Shown: piece by piece, positions 54,049-63,356 of the stretch
How positions within the stretch are numbered: the stretch's first letter is position 1
How the letters are laid out: each line of letters starts with the position of its first letter
From: Szabonella alba
GTDB taxonomy: Bacteria > Pseudomonadota > Alphaproteobacteria > Rhodobacterales > Rhodobacteraceae
Reading direction: 5' to 3'
Assembly: GCF_016765775.1 (NCBI RefSeq)
Contig: NZ_JAESVN010000001.1
Location: 124,001 to 188,000, forward strand
DNA length: 64,000 bases
The notes under the pieces: generated by a model
The model's database searches: none
What the model was told of the DNA's origin: nothing
The model's input: only the letters and a program-made list of their open reading frames with translations
Made by a program: the position numbers and the translations under genes

Positions 54049-54756
54049 ATGGTGTTGCAGGCAATACTGGTGGCGCATGGCGCGCCCGCCGATCCCGATC
54101 CGCAAGAGGCGGCGATGGCCGCGCTTGCGAACCGGGTGGCGGCATCTTTGCCCGGCTGGCAGATCCGGGGCGCCACGCTTGCGGCCCCCGACGCGCTGGA
54201 GGGGGCCGTTGCGGCGCTGCCCGATGCCCTGATCTATCCGTTCTTCATGGCTGAGGGCTGGTTCACGAAAACCAACCTGCCCAAGCGCCTGAACGCCTGC
54301 GGCGGTGGCGGCATGCGGCAGTTGCGGCCTTTCGGGGCCGATCCCGCCCTGCCGGATCTGATGATCACCGTGGCGGGCCGGGCAGCGCAGGAGGCCGGGA
54401 TCGCCCCGGACCGGGCGGCGCTGCTGCTGGCGGCGCATGGATCACAGGTGTCGCGCAGTTCGGCCGAAATGACCGAAGCGCTGGCCGGTCTGATGCGCGA
54501 AAGGGCCGGATTCGCCCGGGTCGTCATGGGCTTTGTCGAAGAGGCACCTTTCCTGCAGGATGCGGCCCGGGGCCTTGGCCCTGCGATCTGCCTGCCGCTT
54601 TTCGCGCTTTCAGCGGGCCATGTGACCGGAGATGTGCCCGAGGCGCTGGCCGAGGCGGAGTTCGCGCCCGAGGGGGTTCTGTTGCCGCCCATCGGAGCCG
54701 CTGCGGGCGTGCCTGCGCTGATTGCGGCAGCGCTGGCGCGATCCGTCAGTTCCTGA
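54049..54756 (+). CDS. CbiX/sirohydrochlorin chelatase-like protein
   Basis: A 235-residue protein with two CbiX-like half domains: ILVAHGAPADPDPQEAA at the N-terminus and ALLLAAHGSQVSRS at the middle (~125-138), each carrying the metal-binding His-Gly. CbiX proteins insert Co or Fe into sirohydrochlorin, but this duplicated form sits away from cobalamin or sirohaem genes, so substrate and metal are uncertain. It is likely co-transcribed with the glutathionyl-hydroquinone reductase. Confidence 0.82.
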   Translation: MVLQAILVAHGAPADPDPQEAAMAALANRVAASLPGWQIRGATLAAPDALEGAVAALPDALIYPFFMAEGWFTKTNLPKRLNACGGGGMRQLRPFGADPALPDLMITVAGRAAQEAGIAPDRAALLLAAHGSQVSRSSAEMTEALAGLMRERAGFARVVMGFVEEAPFLQDAARGLGPAICLPLFALSAGHVTGDVPEALAEAEFAPEGVLLPPIGAAAGVPALIAAALARSVSS

Positions 54757-54773
54757 CACCCGGTCCCTGATCT

Positions 54774-55511
54774 TCAATCCTTGACGCTGGCGGTGACGTA
54801 ATTCACCGACAGGTCGCGGTCGGACAGCGACCATGACCAACGGGCCGGGTTGAAGACCATGCCCTTGCGATCCACCGGGCGCAGTCCCGCCGCCGTGATC
54901 ATCGCCGTCAGTTCATCCGGCGTGATGAACTTGCGCCAGTCATGCGTGCCTTTGGGCAGCCAGCGCATCACCCATTCCGCCCCGATGATGCCCATCATGA
55001 AGGATTTCGGATTGCGGTTCAGCGTCGAACAGATCATCAGCCCGCCGGGGTTCAGCAATTCTGCGCAGGCCTTCAGATAGGCCTGCGGATCGGGGACATG
55101 TTCGATCACTTCCATGTTCAGCACGATATCGAAACGCTCGCCGTCGCGGGCCAGATTCTCGGCGGCGGCATGGCGGTAGTCGATGGCAAGGCCCGATTGT
55201 TCGGCATGAAGCCGGGCCACCGGAATGTTGCGCGCCGCCGCATCGGCGCCCACCACATCGGCGCCAAGCCGCGCCATCGGTTCGGACAAAAGCCCGCCAC
55301 CGCAGCCGATATCCAGCAGCCGCAACCCTTTGAAGGGCAAGGGCGCGGTCAGGTCGCGGTCGAATTCCAGCGCGATCTGTGTGGTGATGTAATCCAGCCT
55401 GCAGGGATTGAGCATGTGAAGCGGCTTGAACTTCCCCGCCGGATCCCACCATTCGGCGGCCATCGCCTCGAATTTCGCGACCTCGGCGGGGTCGATGGTG
55501 TTCAGGGACAT
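54774..55511 (-). CDS. ubiG: Ubiquinone biosynthesis O-methyltransferase
   Basis: A 245-residue SAM-dependent methyltransferase for both O-methylations in ubiquinone synthesis. The motif [15 protein letters not shown], the N-terminal [22 protein letters not shown] and the post-[11 protein letters not shown] are UbiG-specific. Start 55511 ([11 protein letters not shown]) has AAGGAGAG upstream. It is divergent from the proline iminopeptidase gene with 61 bp between starts. Confidence 0.95.
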   Translation of the reverse strand: MSLNTIDPAEVAKFEAMAAEWWDPAGKFKPLHMLNPCRLDYITTQIALEFDRDLTAPLPFKGLRLLDIGCGGGLLSEPMARLGADVVGADAAARNIPVARLHAEQSGLAIDYRHAAAENLARDGERFDIVLNMEVIEHVPDPQAYLKACAELLNPGGLMICSTLNRNPKSFMMGIIGAEWVMRWLPKGTHDWRKFITPDELTAMITAAGLRPVDRKGMVFNPARWSWSLSDRDLSVNYVTASVKD

Positions 55512-55572
55512 TCTTCTCTCCTTGCGCTGATGCCCATGGAAGGGCAGGCTTGGGGCACTATATAGGGCGATC

Positions 55573-56556
55573 ATGGACCAGAGATCAGGCCAAAAGCGCG
55601 CAGCCGAATATCTTTACCCGCCGATTGACCCGTTCGATCAGCGGGTTCTGGATGTGGGGCAGGGCCATCATATCTATGTCGAGCAATGCGGCAATCCGGC
55701 AGGGCTGCCGGTAATGGTCGTGCATGGCGGGCCGGGGGGCGGGTGCAGCCCTTCGATGCGGCGCTATTTCGATCCCGAACGCTATCGCATCATCCTGTTC
55801 GATCAGCGCGGCTGTGGCCGGTCCCGCCCGCATGCCAGTGTCGAGCACAACACCACATGGCATCTTGTCGCCGATATGGAATCGATCCGCGAGGCTTTGG
55901 GCATCGAAAAGATGCTCCTGTTCGGCGGAAGCTGGGGCGCCACGCTGGCGCTGATCCATGCGATCACCCATCCCGAACGGGTGGCGCATCTGGTGCTGCG
56001 CGGCGTCTTCACCATGACGCAATCCGAACTGGACTGGTTTTATGGCGGGGGGGCGGGGGCGTTTTTCCCCGATCTCTGGGCGCGGTTCGTGGCCCCCATC
56101 CCCGAGGGGGAACGCGATGACCTGATCGCGGCCTATCACCGGCGGCTCTTTTCAGGGAACATGGCCGAAGAAATGCGGCTGGCCCGGCTCTGGACCAATT
56201 GGGAGAACGCGCTGGCCACGATTCAATATGACGGGTTCGGCGGTGAAGGGCCTTCGGATTATGCCCGCGCCTTTGCCCGCCTGGAGAACCATTACTTCAC
56301 CCATAAGGGCTTTCTGGACCACGATGGCTGGATCCTTGCGAATCGCCCCCGCATCGAGGGGATCGGCGCCGATATCGTGCAGGGCCGCTATGACATGGTC
56401 TGCCCGCCGCGTTCGGCCCATGCGCTGGCCGAGGGCTGGAAGGCGGCACGGCTGCATCTGGTGCCTATGGCGGGGCATGCGCTGTCCGAACCGGGGATCT
56501 CGGCCGAACTGGTGCGGGTGATGGACCGGCTGCGCCATCAGGGCGGGCTGACCTGA
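55573..56556 (+). CDS. pip: Proline iminopeptidase
   Basis: A 327-residue alpha/beta hydrolase (S33) releasing N-terminal proline. The oxyanion HGGPGGG box is at 51-57, the nucleophile Ser120 in [10 protein letters not shown], an Asp in GRYDMVCPP, and the His in [19 protein letters not shown] is the classic Pip signature. It is cytoplasmic. Start ATG 55573 keeps the full family length. Confidence 0.94.
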   Translation: MDQRSGQKRAAEYLYPPIDPFDQRVLDVGQGHHIYVEQCGNPAGLPVMVVHGGPGGGCSPSMRRYFDPERYRIILFDQRGCGRSRPHASVEHNTTWHLVADMESIREALGIEKMLLFGGSWGATLALIHAITHPERVAHLVLRGVFTMTQSELDWFYGGGAGAFFPDLWARFVAPIPEGERDDLIAAYHRRLFSGNMAEEMRLARLWTNWENALATIQYDGFGGEGPSDYARAFARLENHYFTHKGFLDHDGWILANRPRIEGIGADIVQGRYDMVCPPRSAHALAEGWKAARLHLVPMAGHALSEPGISAELVRVMDRLRHQGGLT

Positions 56557-56578
56557 TCGGGCACGCAGAGTGCTGACA

Positions 56579-56687
56579 GGCGGGGGCTGTCTGCCCCCCT
56601 CCCGGTCTGCTGAAAGGCGGGGGGCTGTCTGCCCCCGCACTCCCCCCGCCCGCACCCCCCGAAGGTATTTTCGTCAAGATGAAAGGG
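56579..56687 (+). repeat. Intergenic repeat element: GC hairpins plus CAAGA-type tail (copy 1)
   Basis: Two direct copies of GGCGGGGG(G)CTGTCTGCCCCC (56579-56598, 56616-56636), each a 6-bp hairpin. They are followed by CCCCCCGAAGGTATTTTCG and TCAAGATGAAAGG (56655-56687). A similar hairpin-plus-tail occurs at 63285-63350. The shared architecture points to a dispersed intergenic element, probably acting as a terminator. Confidence 0.55.
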
Positions 56688-56701
56688 GCGCGCGTGGCGT
56701 C

Positions 56702-56730
56702 TTGCGCGGCGGCGCGATCCGGCCTATATG
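56702..56730 (+). promoter_or_regulatory. Promoter of the rimP-nusA-infB operon
   Basis: TTGCGC (56702-56707) and TATATG (56725-56730) with a 17-bp spacer lie upstream of the structured leader. Transcription would start near 56737. Confidence 0.55.
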
Positions 56731-56743
56731 ACGTTTAACAGCG

Positions 56744-56802
56744 GCTTCGGGGTCCACACCCGGAACCACCGAAGCTTGCGGCGGGCCTGTGGCCCGTTTT
56801 TT
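56744..56802 (+). promoter_or_regulatory. rimP leader with intrinsic attenuator
   Basis: An outer stem GCTTCGG (56744-56750) / CCGAAGC (56769-56775) encloses GGGT/ACCC. Then comes CGGGCC-TGT-GGCCCG (56782-56796) and six T's (56797-56802). This is a complete intrinsic terminator only about 20 bp before the rimP ATG, so a large share of transcripts may stop here unless antiterminated. It fits the idea of feedback by NusA on its own operon; I match it to a rimP-leader type RNA by position only. Confidence 0.6.
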
Positions 56803-56821
56803 CGTTTTCAGGGGGCACTCC

Positions 56822-57439
56822 ATGTCCGACCTTATTGCAAAGACCGCCATCGACCGTCGGCTTGCCGCCATCGTCACTCCCGCCATCGAGGGGCTGGGGT
56901 TCGAACTGGTGCGCCTGCGTCTGATGACCGGCCGGACCCCGACACTGCAGATCATGGCCGACCGGCCCGAAGGCGGCATCGTGGTCGAGGATTGTGCGAA
57001 GATCTCGACCGCCGTGTCGGCGGTTCTGGATGTCGAGGATCCGATCACCGAGAATTACACGCTGGAAGTCTCGTCACCAGGGATCGACCGGCCGCTGACG
57101 CGGCTGAAGGATTTCGGAATGTGGGAAGGTTATGAGGCGCGGATCGAGACCTCGGAACTGATCGACGGGCGGCGGCGCTTCAAGGGTATCCTTGCCGGAA
57201 CCGAGGGCGATGAGGTGCTGATCGAGATCGAGGAGGGCGGGGAGACCGTCACGATCGGGCTGCAATTCGACTGGCTGTCGGATGCGAAACTGATCCTGAC
57301 CGATGACCTGATCGCCGAGATGCTGCGCAGCCGGAAGGAATCGGGTGCCTTCAACGAGGCCGATTTCGACGAGATCGAGGAAACCGACGGGGAGGAGCCG
57401 GACGAAGACACCGGCGAAACCCCCGTGACCAGACACTGA
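56822..57439 (+). CDS. rimP: Ribosome maturation factor RimP
   Basis: A 205-residue 30S assembly factor. The N-terminal domain has [11 protein letters not shown] and [11 protein letters not shown]; the central [12 protein letters not shown] is the family signature. The acidic C-terminal tail ([16 protein letters not shown]) is longer than in E. coli. Start 56822 follows AGGGGGCACTCC. It is first in the rimP-nusA-ylxR-infB operon, downstream of the attenuator-like leader. Confidence 0.95.
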   Translation: MSDLIAKTAIDRRLAAIVTPAIEGLGFELVRLRLMTGRTPTLQIMADRPEGGIVVEDCAKISTAVSAVLDVEDPITENYTLEVSSPGIDRPLTRLKDFGMWEGYEARIETSELIDGRRRFKGILAGTEGDEVLIEIEEGGETVTIGLQFDWLSDAKLILTDDLIAEMLRSRKESGAFNEADFDEIEETDGEEPDEDTGETPVTRH

Positions 57440-57458
57440 AGAAGCCCGGGAGGCTGAC

Positions 57459-59072
57459 ATGGCGATTACTTCTGCGAACCAGCTTGAACTTCTGCAAACC
57501 GCCGAGGCGGTGGCGCGGGAAAAGATGATCGACCCAGATCTGGTCATTCAGGCGATGGAAGAAAGCCTCGCCCGCGCGGCCAAGTCGCGCTATGGCTCGG
57601 AACTGGATATCCGGGTTGCCATCGACCGGCGCACCGGGCGCGCCACCTTCTCACGCATCCGCACGGTCGTGACCGATGAGGAGATGGAGAATCACCACGC
57701 GCAGATGACGGTGAAACAGGCCAAGGCGCATCTGGCCGATCCGCAGATCGGTGACGAAATCATCGATGAGGTTCCGCCCGTCGATCTGGGCCGGATCGCG
57801 GCGCAAAGCGCCAAGCAGGTGATCCTGCAGAAGGTGCGCGAAGCCGAGCGTGACCGGCAATATGAAGAATTCAAGGACCGCAAGGGCACGATCATCAATG
57901 GTCAGGTCAAGCGCGAGGAATACGGCAATCTCATCGTCGATATCGGGCGCGGGGAGGCGATCCTGCGCCGCAATGAGAAGATTGGCCGCGAAAGCTATCG
58001 TCCGAATGACCGGATCCGCTGCTACATCAAGGATGTGCGGCGTGAGGTCCGGGGGCCGCAGGTCTTCCTGTCGCGCACCGATCCGCAGTTCATGGCCGAA
58101 CTGTTCAAGATGGAAGTGCCGGAAATCTATGACGGCATCATCGAGATCAAGGCCGTTGCCCGCGATCCGGGCAGCCGCGCCAAGATCGCCGTGATTTCCT
58201 ATGACAACTCGATCGACCCGGTGGGTGCCTGCGTCGGGATGCGCGGCAGCCGCGTGCAGGCCGTGGTGAACGAATTGCAGGGCGAGAAGATCGACATCAT
58301 TCCGTGGAATCAGGATCAGGCGACCTTCCTTGTGAACGCGCTGCAGCCGGCCGAGGTGTCCAAGGTCGTGATCGACGAGGAAGCGGGCAAGATCGAGGTC
58401 GTCGTACCGGATGAACAACTGTCGCTGGCCATCGGCCGCCGGGGTCAGAATGTGCGTCTGGCCAGCCAGCTGACCGGGCTGGATATCGACATCATGACCG
58501 AGACCGACGAATCCGCGCGCCGTCAGGCCGAATTCGCCGAACGCACGGCTTTGTTCATGGAGGCCCTTGATATTGACGAGATGATGGCCCAACTCCTTGT
58601 CTCGGAAGGCTTCACCAATCTTGAGGAAGTCGCCTATGTCGAGGTGGACGAATTGCTGTCCATCGACGGTTTCGATGAAGGCACCGCCGCCGAGCTTCAG
58701 GCCCGTGCACGCGATCAGCTGGAAGCGGCCAATACCAAGGCGATGGAAAATGCCCGCGCCCTTGGTGTCGAGGACAGCCTTGTGAATTTCGAGGGGCTGA
58801 CGCCGCAGATGCTGGAAGCGCTGGCCAATGACGGCATCAAGACGCTGGAGGATTTCGCGACCTGTGCCGACTGGGAACTGGCCGGCGGCTGGACCACCGA
58901 GAACGGGCAGCGAAAGAAGGATGAGGGCGTGCTGGAGAAATTTGACGTTTCTCTGGAAGAAGCGCAGCATATGGTCATGACCGCCCGTGTCCTTCTGGGC
59001 TGGGTGGATCCGACCGAGCTTGAGGCCGCGGAGGCCGAGGCCGAAGCGGATGACGCAGAGGAGGAGGCCTGA
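57459..59072 (+). CDS. nusA: Transcription termination/antitermination factor NusA
   Basis: A 537-residue RNA polymerase-binding factor. The N-terminal domain spans ~1-130, S1 ~135-205 (GQVKREEYGNLIVDIG), KH domains ~235-370 (VGACVGMRGSRVQAV and LAIGRRGQNVRLASQL), and two acidic helix-hairpin-helix repeats ~385-515. The final EAEAEADDAEEEA tail is acidic. It is 19 bp after rimP. The full-length alphaproteobacterial form is present. Confidence 0.97.
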   Translation: MAITSANQLELLQTAEAVAREKMIDPDLVIQAMEESLARAAKSRYGSELDIRVAIDRRTGRATFSRIRTVVTDEEMENHHAQMTVKQAKAHLADPQIGDEIIDEVPPVDLGRIAAQSAKQVILQKVREAERDRQYEEFKDRKGTIINGQVKREEYGNLIVDIGRGEAILRRNEKIGRESYRPNDRIRCYIKDVRREVRGPQVFLSRTDPQFMAELFKMEVPEIYDGIIEIKAVARDPGSRAKIAVISYDNSIDPVGACVGMRGSRVQAVVNELQGEKIDIIPWNQDQATFLVNALQPAEVSKVVIDEEAGKIEVVVPDEQLSLAIGRRGQNVRLASQLTGLDIDIMTETDESARRQAEFAERTALFMEALDIDEMMAQLLVSEGFTNLEEVAYVEVDELLSIDGFDEGTAAELQARARDQLEAANTKAMENARALGVEDSLVNFEGLTPQMLEALANDGIKTLEDFATCADWELAGGWTTENGQRKKDEGVLEKFDVSLEEAQHMVMTARVLLGWVDPTELEAAEAEAEADDAEEEA

Positions 59073-59086
59073 AAGGGCCTGAGCCG

Positions 59087-59707
59087 ATGACGCGCGGAGG
59101 CCGGGACAAGAACCGGGATGAACCGGAGCGGCGCTGCATCGCGACCGGGGATGTGCAGCCCAAGGCGGGGCTGATCCGGTTCTGCCTTGGGCCCGACGGG
59201 CAGATCGTCCCCGATATTCTGGGGCGGCTGCCGGGGCGCGGCCTTTATGTCGCCGCAGATCGCGCGGCGCTTGAGAAGGCGGCGACAAAGGGATTGTTTT
59301 CCCGCGCGGCAAGGCAGCCGGTCACCGTGCCGGAGGGGCTTGCCGATCTGGTCGAGGGGCTGTTGACGCGGCGCGTCGTCGATCTGGTCAGTCTGGCCCG
59401 CAAGGCGGGCGCGGCAGTGACCGGATATGAGAAGGTAAAGGAATGGCTGGTCTCGGGCCGCGCGAAAGTGCTGCTGCAGGCCAGTGACGGATCGGAACGC
59501 GGCAAGGCCAAACTGCGCCCGCCGCCCGGAGATGAAGGGTTCATCGGCTGTCTGACCGCCCAGGAATTGGGTTTGTCCTTCGGTCGGGAACATGCAATAC
59601 ACGGCGCGCTTGCTGCTGGTGGACTCACGACACGTGTTGTAGAGGAAGCGGCGAGGCTTGCGGGGATCCGTGGGCAAGTCGGCGGTGCGACCGCCGGAAG
59701 GGAATGA
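59087..59707 (+). CDS. ylxR: YlxR (DUF448) domain RNA-binding protein with L7Ae-like domain
   Basis: A 206-residue protein. The DUF448/YlxR domain (~10-90) has [23 protein letters not shown] and [14 protein letters not shown]-terminal L7Ae/YlxQ-like domain (~95-190) has [21 protein letters not shown]. It is thus a fusion of what are two genes (ylxR, ylxQ) in Firmicutes. It lies between nusA and infB, overlapping the extended infB frame. Confidence 0.92.
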   Translation: MTRGGRDKNRDEPERRCIATGDVQPKAGLIRFCLGPDGQIVPDILGRLPGRGLYVAADRAALEKAATKGLFSRAARQPVTVPEGLADLVEGLLTRRVVDLVSLARKAGAAVTGYEKVKEWLVSGRAKVLLQASDGSERGKAKLRPPPGDEGFIGCLTAQELGLSFGREHAIHGALAAGGLTTRVVEEAARLAGIRGQVGGATAGRE

Positions 59708-59715
59708 CGAGACGC

Positions 59716-62247
59716 ATGAGCGATACAGACGGTAAGAAACCCCTCGGCCTTGGTGGCGGAGCCCGCGGCCCCGGTCAGGTGAAGCAAAGCTTCAGCCATG
59801 GCCGCACCAAAAGCGTGGCGGTCGAGGTCAAGCGCAAGCGCGTTGTCGTGCCGAAACCCGGCGCGGCCTCTTCGCCTGCCGGATCGGGGGGCTCATCGCC
59901 GCATCTGGGCGATCCTTCGAAACGCCCTGCCGGGATCAGTGATGCTGAAATGGAGCGCCGCCTGACCGCGCTGCGCGCCGCCAAGGCGCGTGAGGCCGAT
60001 GATGCCGAGCGCCGCGCCGTGGATGAGCGCCAGCGTGAGGAAGAGCGCCAGCGCCGCCGCGACGAGATCGAGGCGAAAGAGCGCGAGGAGCGCGAACGCG
60101 AGGAAGCCCTGAAGGCGAAAGCCGAAGAAGAGGCGCGCCAGCGCCGCGAGGCCGAAGAGGCCAGCCGCCGCGCCGAAGCCGCCAAGAATGCGCCTGCCGC
60201 TGCTGCGGCCCCCGCCGCTGCGGTGGTCGAAGATCGCGGCCCGGCCTCGCTCAAGCCCGCATCGGGCCCGCGCAAGACCGACCGGGAACGCGACAACCGC
60301 GGCACGGATGACCGCGACAATCGCGGCAAGGCCAAGGGCGATGACAATCGCCGCACCGGCAAGCTGACGCTCAATGACGCGCTTTCGGGCGAAGGCGGAC
60401 GTACACGCAGCCTTGCCGCCATGAAGCGCAAGCAGGAAAAGGCCCGTCAAAAGGCCATGGGCTTTGGTCAGAAGGCTGAAAAGCAGGTCCGCGACGTGCG
60501 CATTCCGGAAACCATCGTTGTAAGCGAACTGGCAAACCGCATGGCCGAACGCGCGGCGGATGTGGTCAAGGTGCTCATGAAAATGGACATGATGGTCACG
60601 ATGAATCAGGCCATCGACGCCGATACCGCCGAACTGGTGATCGAGGAATTCGGTCACAAGGCGATCCGCGTGTCGGATGCCGATGTCGAACAGGTCATCG
60701 ACACGGTCGGTGACAAGGCCGAGGATCTGATGAACCGCCCGCCGGTTGTCACGATCATGGGCCATGTCGATCACGGCAAGACCTCGCTTCTGGATGCGCT
60801 GCGCAAGGCCAATGTCGCCTCGGGTGAGGCGGGTGGGATCACCCAGCATATCGGCGCCTATCAGGTGACGACCGAAAGCGGGGCACAGATCACCTTCCTC
60901 GATACGCCCGGCCACGCGGCCTTTACCTCGATGCGCGCCCGGGGCGCGCAGGTGACCGATATCGTCGTGCTGGTGGTTGCAGCCGATGATGCGGTCATGC
61001 CGCAGACGATCGAGGCAATCAATCACGCCAAGGCTGCCGGTGTTCCGATGATCGTGGCGATCAACAAATGCGACAAGCCCGATGCGAACCCGACCAAGGT
61101 GCGCACGGATCTGCTGCAGCATGAGATCGTCGTCGAGAAGATGTCGGGCGAAGTGCAGGATGTCGAGGTTTCGGCCAAGACCGGCAAGGGGCTGGATGAG
61201 CTGCTTGAAGCGATCACGCTGCAGGCTGAGATCCTTGAACTGAAAGCCAACCCGAATCGCAGTGCTCAGGCGGCTGTGATCGAGGCAAAGCTGGATGTGG
61301 GTCGTGGCCCGGTGGCCACGGTTCTGGTGCAGAATGGCACGCTTCGGCGCGGCGATATCTTCGTCGTGGGCGAACAGTGGGGCAAGGTCCGCGCGCTGAT
61401 CAACGATCAGGGCGAACGGGTCGAGGAGGCGCTGCCTTCGGTCCCGGTCGAGGTTCTGGGCCTGTCCGGTACGCCCGCTGCGGGCGATGTGCTGAACGTC
61501 GTTCCGACCGAGGCGCAGGCCCGCGAGATCGCCGATTACCGTGAAAAGGCAGCCCGCGACAAACGCGCCGCTGCCGGGGCGGCGACCACGCTGGAACAGA
61601 TGATGGCCAAGGCCAAGGCCGACAAGGACGTGACCGAACTTCCGATCATCGTGAAGGCCGATGTGCAGGGCTCTGCCGAAGCCATCGTTCAGGCGATGGA
61701 GAAGATCGGCAATGACGAGGTCCGCGTCCGCGTGTTGCATTACGGCGTTGGCGCCATCACCGACAGCGATGTGGGTCTGGCCGAAGCCTCGGGCGTGCCG
61801 ATCATCGGCTTCAACGTCCGGGCCAATGCCTCAGCGCGCAGCTCGGCCAATCAGAAGGGTGTGGAACTGCGCTATTACAGCGTGATCTACGATCTGGTCG
61901 ACGATATCCGCGATGCGGCTTCGGGCCTTCTGAAGGCCGAAGTGCGTGAGCATTTCATCGGCTATGCGAAGATCCTCGAAGTGTTCCGCATCACCGGAGT
62001 CGGCAATATTGCGGGCTGTCTGGTCACCGAAGGGGTGGCCCGCCGCTCGGCCGGGGTGCGTCTGCTGCGCGACAATGTGGTGATCCACGAGGGCACGCTG
62101 AAGACCCTGAAGCGCTACAAGGACGAGGTGAAGGAAGTCATCTCGGGTCAGGAATGCGGTATGGCCTTCGAACGCTATGAAGATCTGCGTCCAAGCGACG
62201 TTATCGAGATTTTCGAGCGTGAGGAAGTCGAGCGCAGGCTGACCTGA
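59716..62247 (+). CDS. infB: Translation initiation factor IF-2
   Basis: An 843-residue GTPase that brings fMet-tRNA to the 30S subunit. The long charged N-domain (~1-255) has Arg/Glu-rich helices ([19 protein letters not shown] region). The G domain has [20 protein letters not shown] and [11 protein letters not shown], followed by domains II-IV. Start 59716 ([12 protein letters not shown]) agrees with close relatives; ATG 59704 overlaps the ylxR stop and would add four residues with a nearer GGAAGGG. A strong terminator ends the operon. Confidence 0.97.
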   Translation: MSDTDGKKPLGLGGGARGPGQVKQSFSHGRTKSVAVEVKRKRVVVPKPGAASSPAGSGGSSPHLGDPSKRPAGISDAEMERRLTALRAAKAREADDAERRAVDERQREEERQRRRDEIEAKEREEREREEALKAKAEEEARQRREAEEASRRAEAAKNAPAAAAAPAAAVVEDRGPASLKPASGPRKTDRERDNRGTDDRDNRGKAKGDDNRRTGKLTLNDALSGEGGRTRSLAAMKRKQEKARQKAMGFGQKAEKQVRDVRIPETIVVSELANRMAERAADVVKVLMKMDMMVTMNQAIDADTAELVIEEFGHKAIRVSDADVEQVIDTVGDKAEDLMNRPPVVTIMGHVDHGKTSLLDALRKANVASGEAGGITQHIGAYQVTTESGAQITFLDTPGHAAFTSMRARGAQVTDIVVLVVAADDAVMPQTIEAINHAKAAGVPMIVAINKCDKPDANPTKVRTDLLQHEIVVEKMSGEVQDVEVSAKTGKGLDELLEAITLQAEILELKANPNRSAQAAVIEAKLDVGRGPVATVLVQNGTLRRGDIFVVGEQWGKVRALINDQGERVEEALPSVPVEVLGLSGTPAAGDVLNVVPTEAQAREIADYREKAARDKRAAAGAATTLEQMMAKAKADKDVTELPIIVKADVQGSAEAIVQAMEKIGNDEVRVRVLHYGVGAITDSDVGLAEASGVPIIGFNVRANASARSSANQKGVELRYYSVIYDLVDDIRDAASGLLKAEVREHFIGYAKILEVFRITGVGNIAGCLVTEGVARRSAGVRLLRDNVVIHEGTLKTLKRYKDEVKEVISGQECGMAFERYEDLRPSDVIEIFEREEVERRLT

Positions 62248-62281
62248 CCTGGGCGGCTGACTCCTTCCATGAAACGAATCG

Positions 62282-62311
62282 AAAAACGCCGGGCAATCGC
62301 CCGGCGTTTTT
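62282..62311. terminator. Bidirectional terminator after infB
   Basis: AAAAACGCCGGGC (62282-62294) pairs with GCCCGGCGTTTTT (62299-62311), 13 bp with a 4-nt loop. The rest of the gap to 62555 shows no gene. Confidence 0.93.
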
Positions 62312-62555
62312 CGTTTGCGGTGCAGGAAAAGGTGCCGCGAAGGGCTGCGGCATGCCGGGGGCGCTTCGCGGGGCGTTTCGGGCTCGGGTTCGGGAAATTA
62401 GGGCAGCGCTCCGCCCAATGGGTCAACGCCACCAAAGCGAAAGCCCTCGGCGCGCAACCGATCAGCGCAGGGGTGAGCGGCCGGATGCGTGCAAGGGCAT
62501 CGGGAACTGTGCCCTGCACGGCCCTCGCACGGCTCCCATTGACCTGCCTTTGCTG

Positions 62556-62696
62556 TCAGTTCCTGCGAACCGGCAGCACCGGATAGCCGACAAAATTCCG
62601 TTCATCCACGCGGACGATGATCTTGCCATCCGCAAGCTCACCCACCTGAATTCCCTGCACGGAAACACAACTTCCCACCGAAACTGTCCGAAGCAT
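62556..62696 (-). CDS. Possible small hypothetical protein
   Basis: A 46-residue frame starting MLRTVSVGSCVSVQGIQVG with an alternating beta-like pattern (DGKIIVRVDERNFVGYPV). GGGGGATT lies about 8-14 bp before the ATG; longer starts at 62729 or 62792 are possible. The region is less GC-rich than average. No family is recognised. The compact, protein-like pattern is the main support. Confidence 0.4.
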   Translation of the reverse strand: MLRTVSVGSCVSVQGIQVGELADGKIIVRVDERNFVGYPVLPVRRN

Positions 62697-62843
62697 CTGC
62701 CAATCCCCCCAATCAGCGACAGCTTTCATGATAGCGGTGAATTGACCGCTGACCAGATACAATTTCAGGTATAGCGAAAAAATCTCCGACACGGGGCACG
62801 CGCATCGCGCAACCCGTCGCGCAGGGGCCGGATCAGGACCGGA

Positions 62844-63242
62844 TCAGAGCCAGTCGCGCAGGATCGGGATCAGCGGCAGATCGGCAGGCGGCATCGGATA
62901 GTCGCGCAGTTTGTCAGCCCGCACCCATGCCAGGTTCTGCCCTTCACGCCCCTGCGGGATGCCTTGCCATTTGCGGCAGGCAAACAGCGGCATCAGCAGA
63001 TGGAAATCAGGATAGCTGTGGCTGGCGAATGTCAGCGGCGCAAGGCAACTGGCCCATGTGTCGATGCCCAGTTCTTCCTGCAATTCGCGGATCAGGCAGG
63101 CCTCGGGCGTTTCACCCGGATCGACCTTGCCGCCGGGAAATTCCCACAGGCCCGCCAGCGACTTGCCCTCGGGCCGCTGTGCCAGAAGCACGCGCCCGTC
63201 AGGGTCGATCAGGGCAACGGCAGAGACAAGGATGATCTTCAT
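62844..63242 (-). CDS. mutT: 8-oxo-dGTP diphosphatase MutT (Nudix)
   Basis: A 132-residue Nudix hydrolase removing oxidised GTP/dGTP. The Nudix box begins GGKVDPGETPE and ends RELQEELGI, with all catalytic Glu residues present. Start 63242 (MKIILVSAVALIDPDG) gives normal MutT length. It lies downstream of argJ on the same strand, a neighbourhood common in Rhodobacteraceae, separated by a hairpin repeat element. Confidence 0.94.
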   Translation of the reverse strand: MKIILVSAVALIDPDGRVLLAQRPEGKSLAGLWEFPGGKVDPGETPEACLIRELQEELGIDTWASCLAPLTFASHSYPDFHLLMPLFACRKWQGIPQGREGQNLAWVRADKLRDYPMPPADLPLIPILRDWL

Positions 63243-63284
63243 CGGCGGGGTCCGGTCTGGTTTGAGGCGGGCACGATCTGGAGT

Positions 63285-63350
63285 GGGGGGAGGGCCGGCC
63301 CTTGCGGACCGGCCCTCCCCCCCGAGGATACTATCCGACAAGAAAAAGGG
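63285..63350. repeat. Intergenic repeat element: GC hairpin plus CAAGA-type tail (copy 2)
   Basis: A perfect 14-bp stem GGGGGGAGGGCCGG (63285-63298) / CCGGCCCTCCCCCC (63309-63322) is followed by GAGGATACTATCCGACAAG and AAAAAGGG. The layout matches the element before rimP. It sits just after the argJ stop and may terminate argJ. Confidence 0.6.
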
Positions 63351-63356
63351 CGGAGG

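Noticed and set aside
59893-61740. A 615-codon open frame antisense to infB
   Set aside because: It is a shadow of the highly conserved IF-2 gene.
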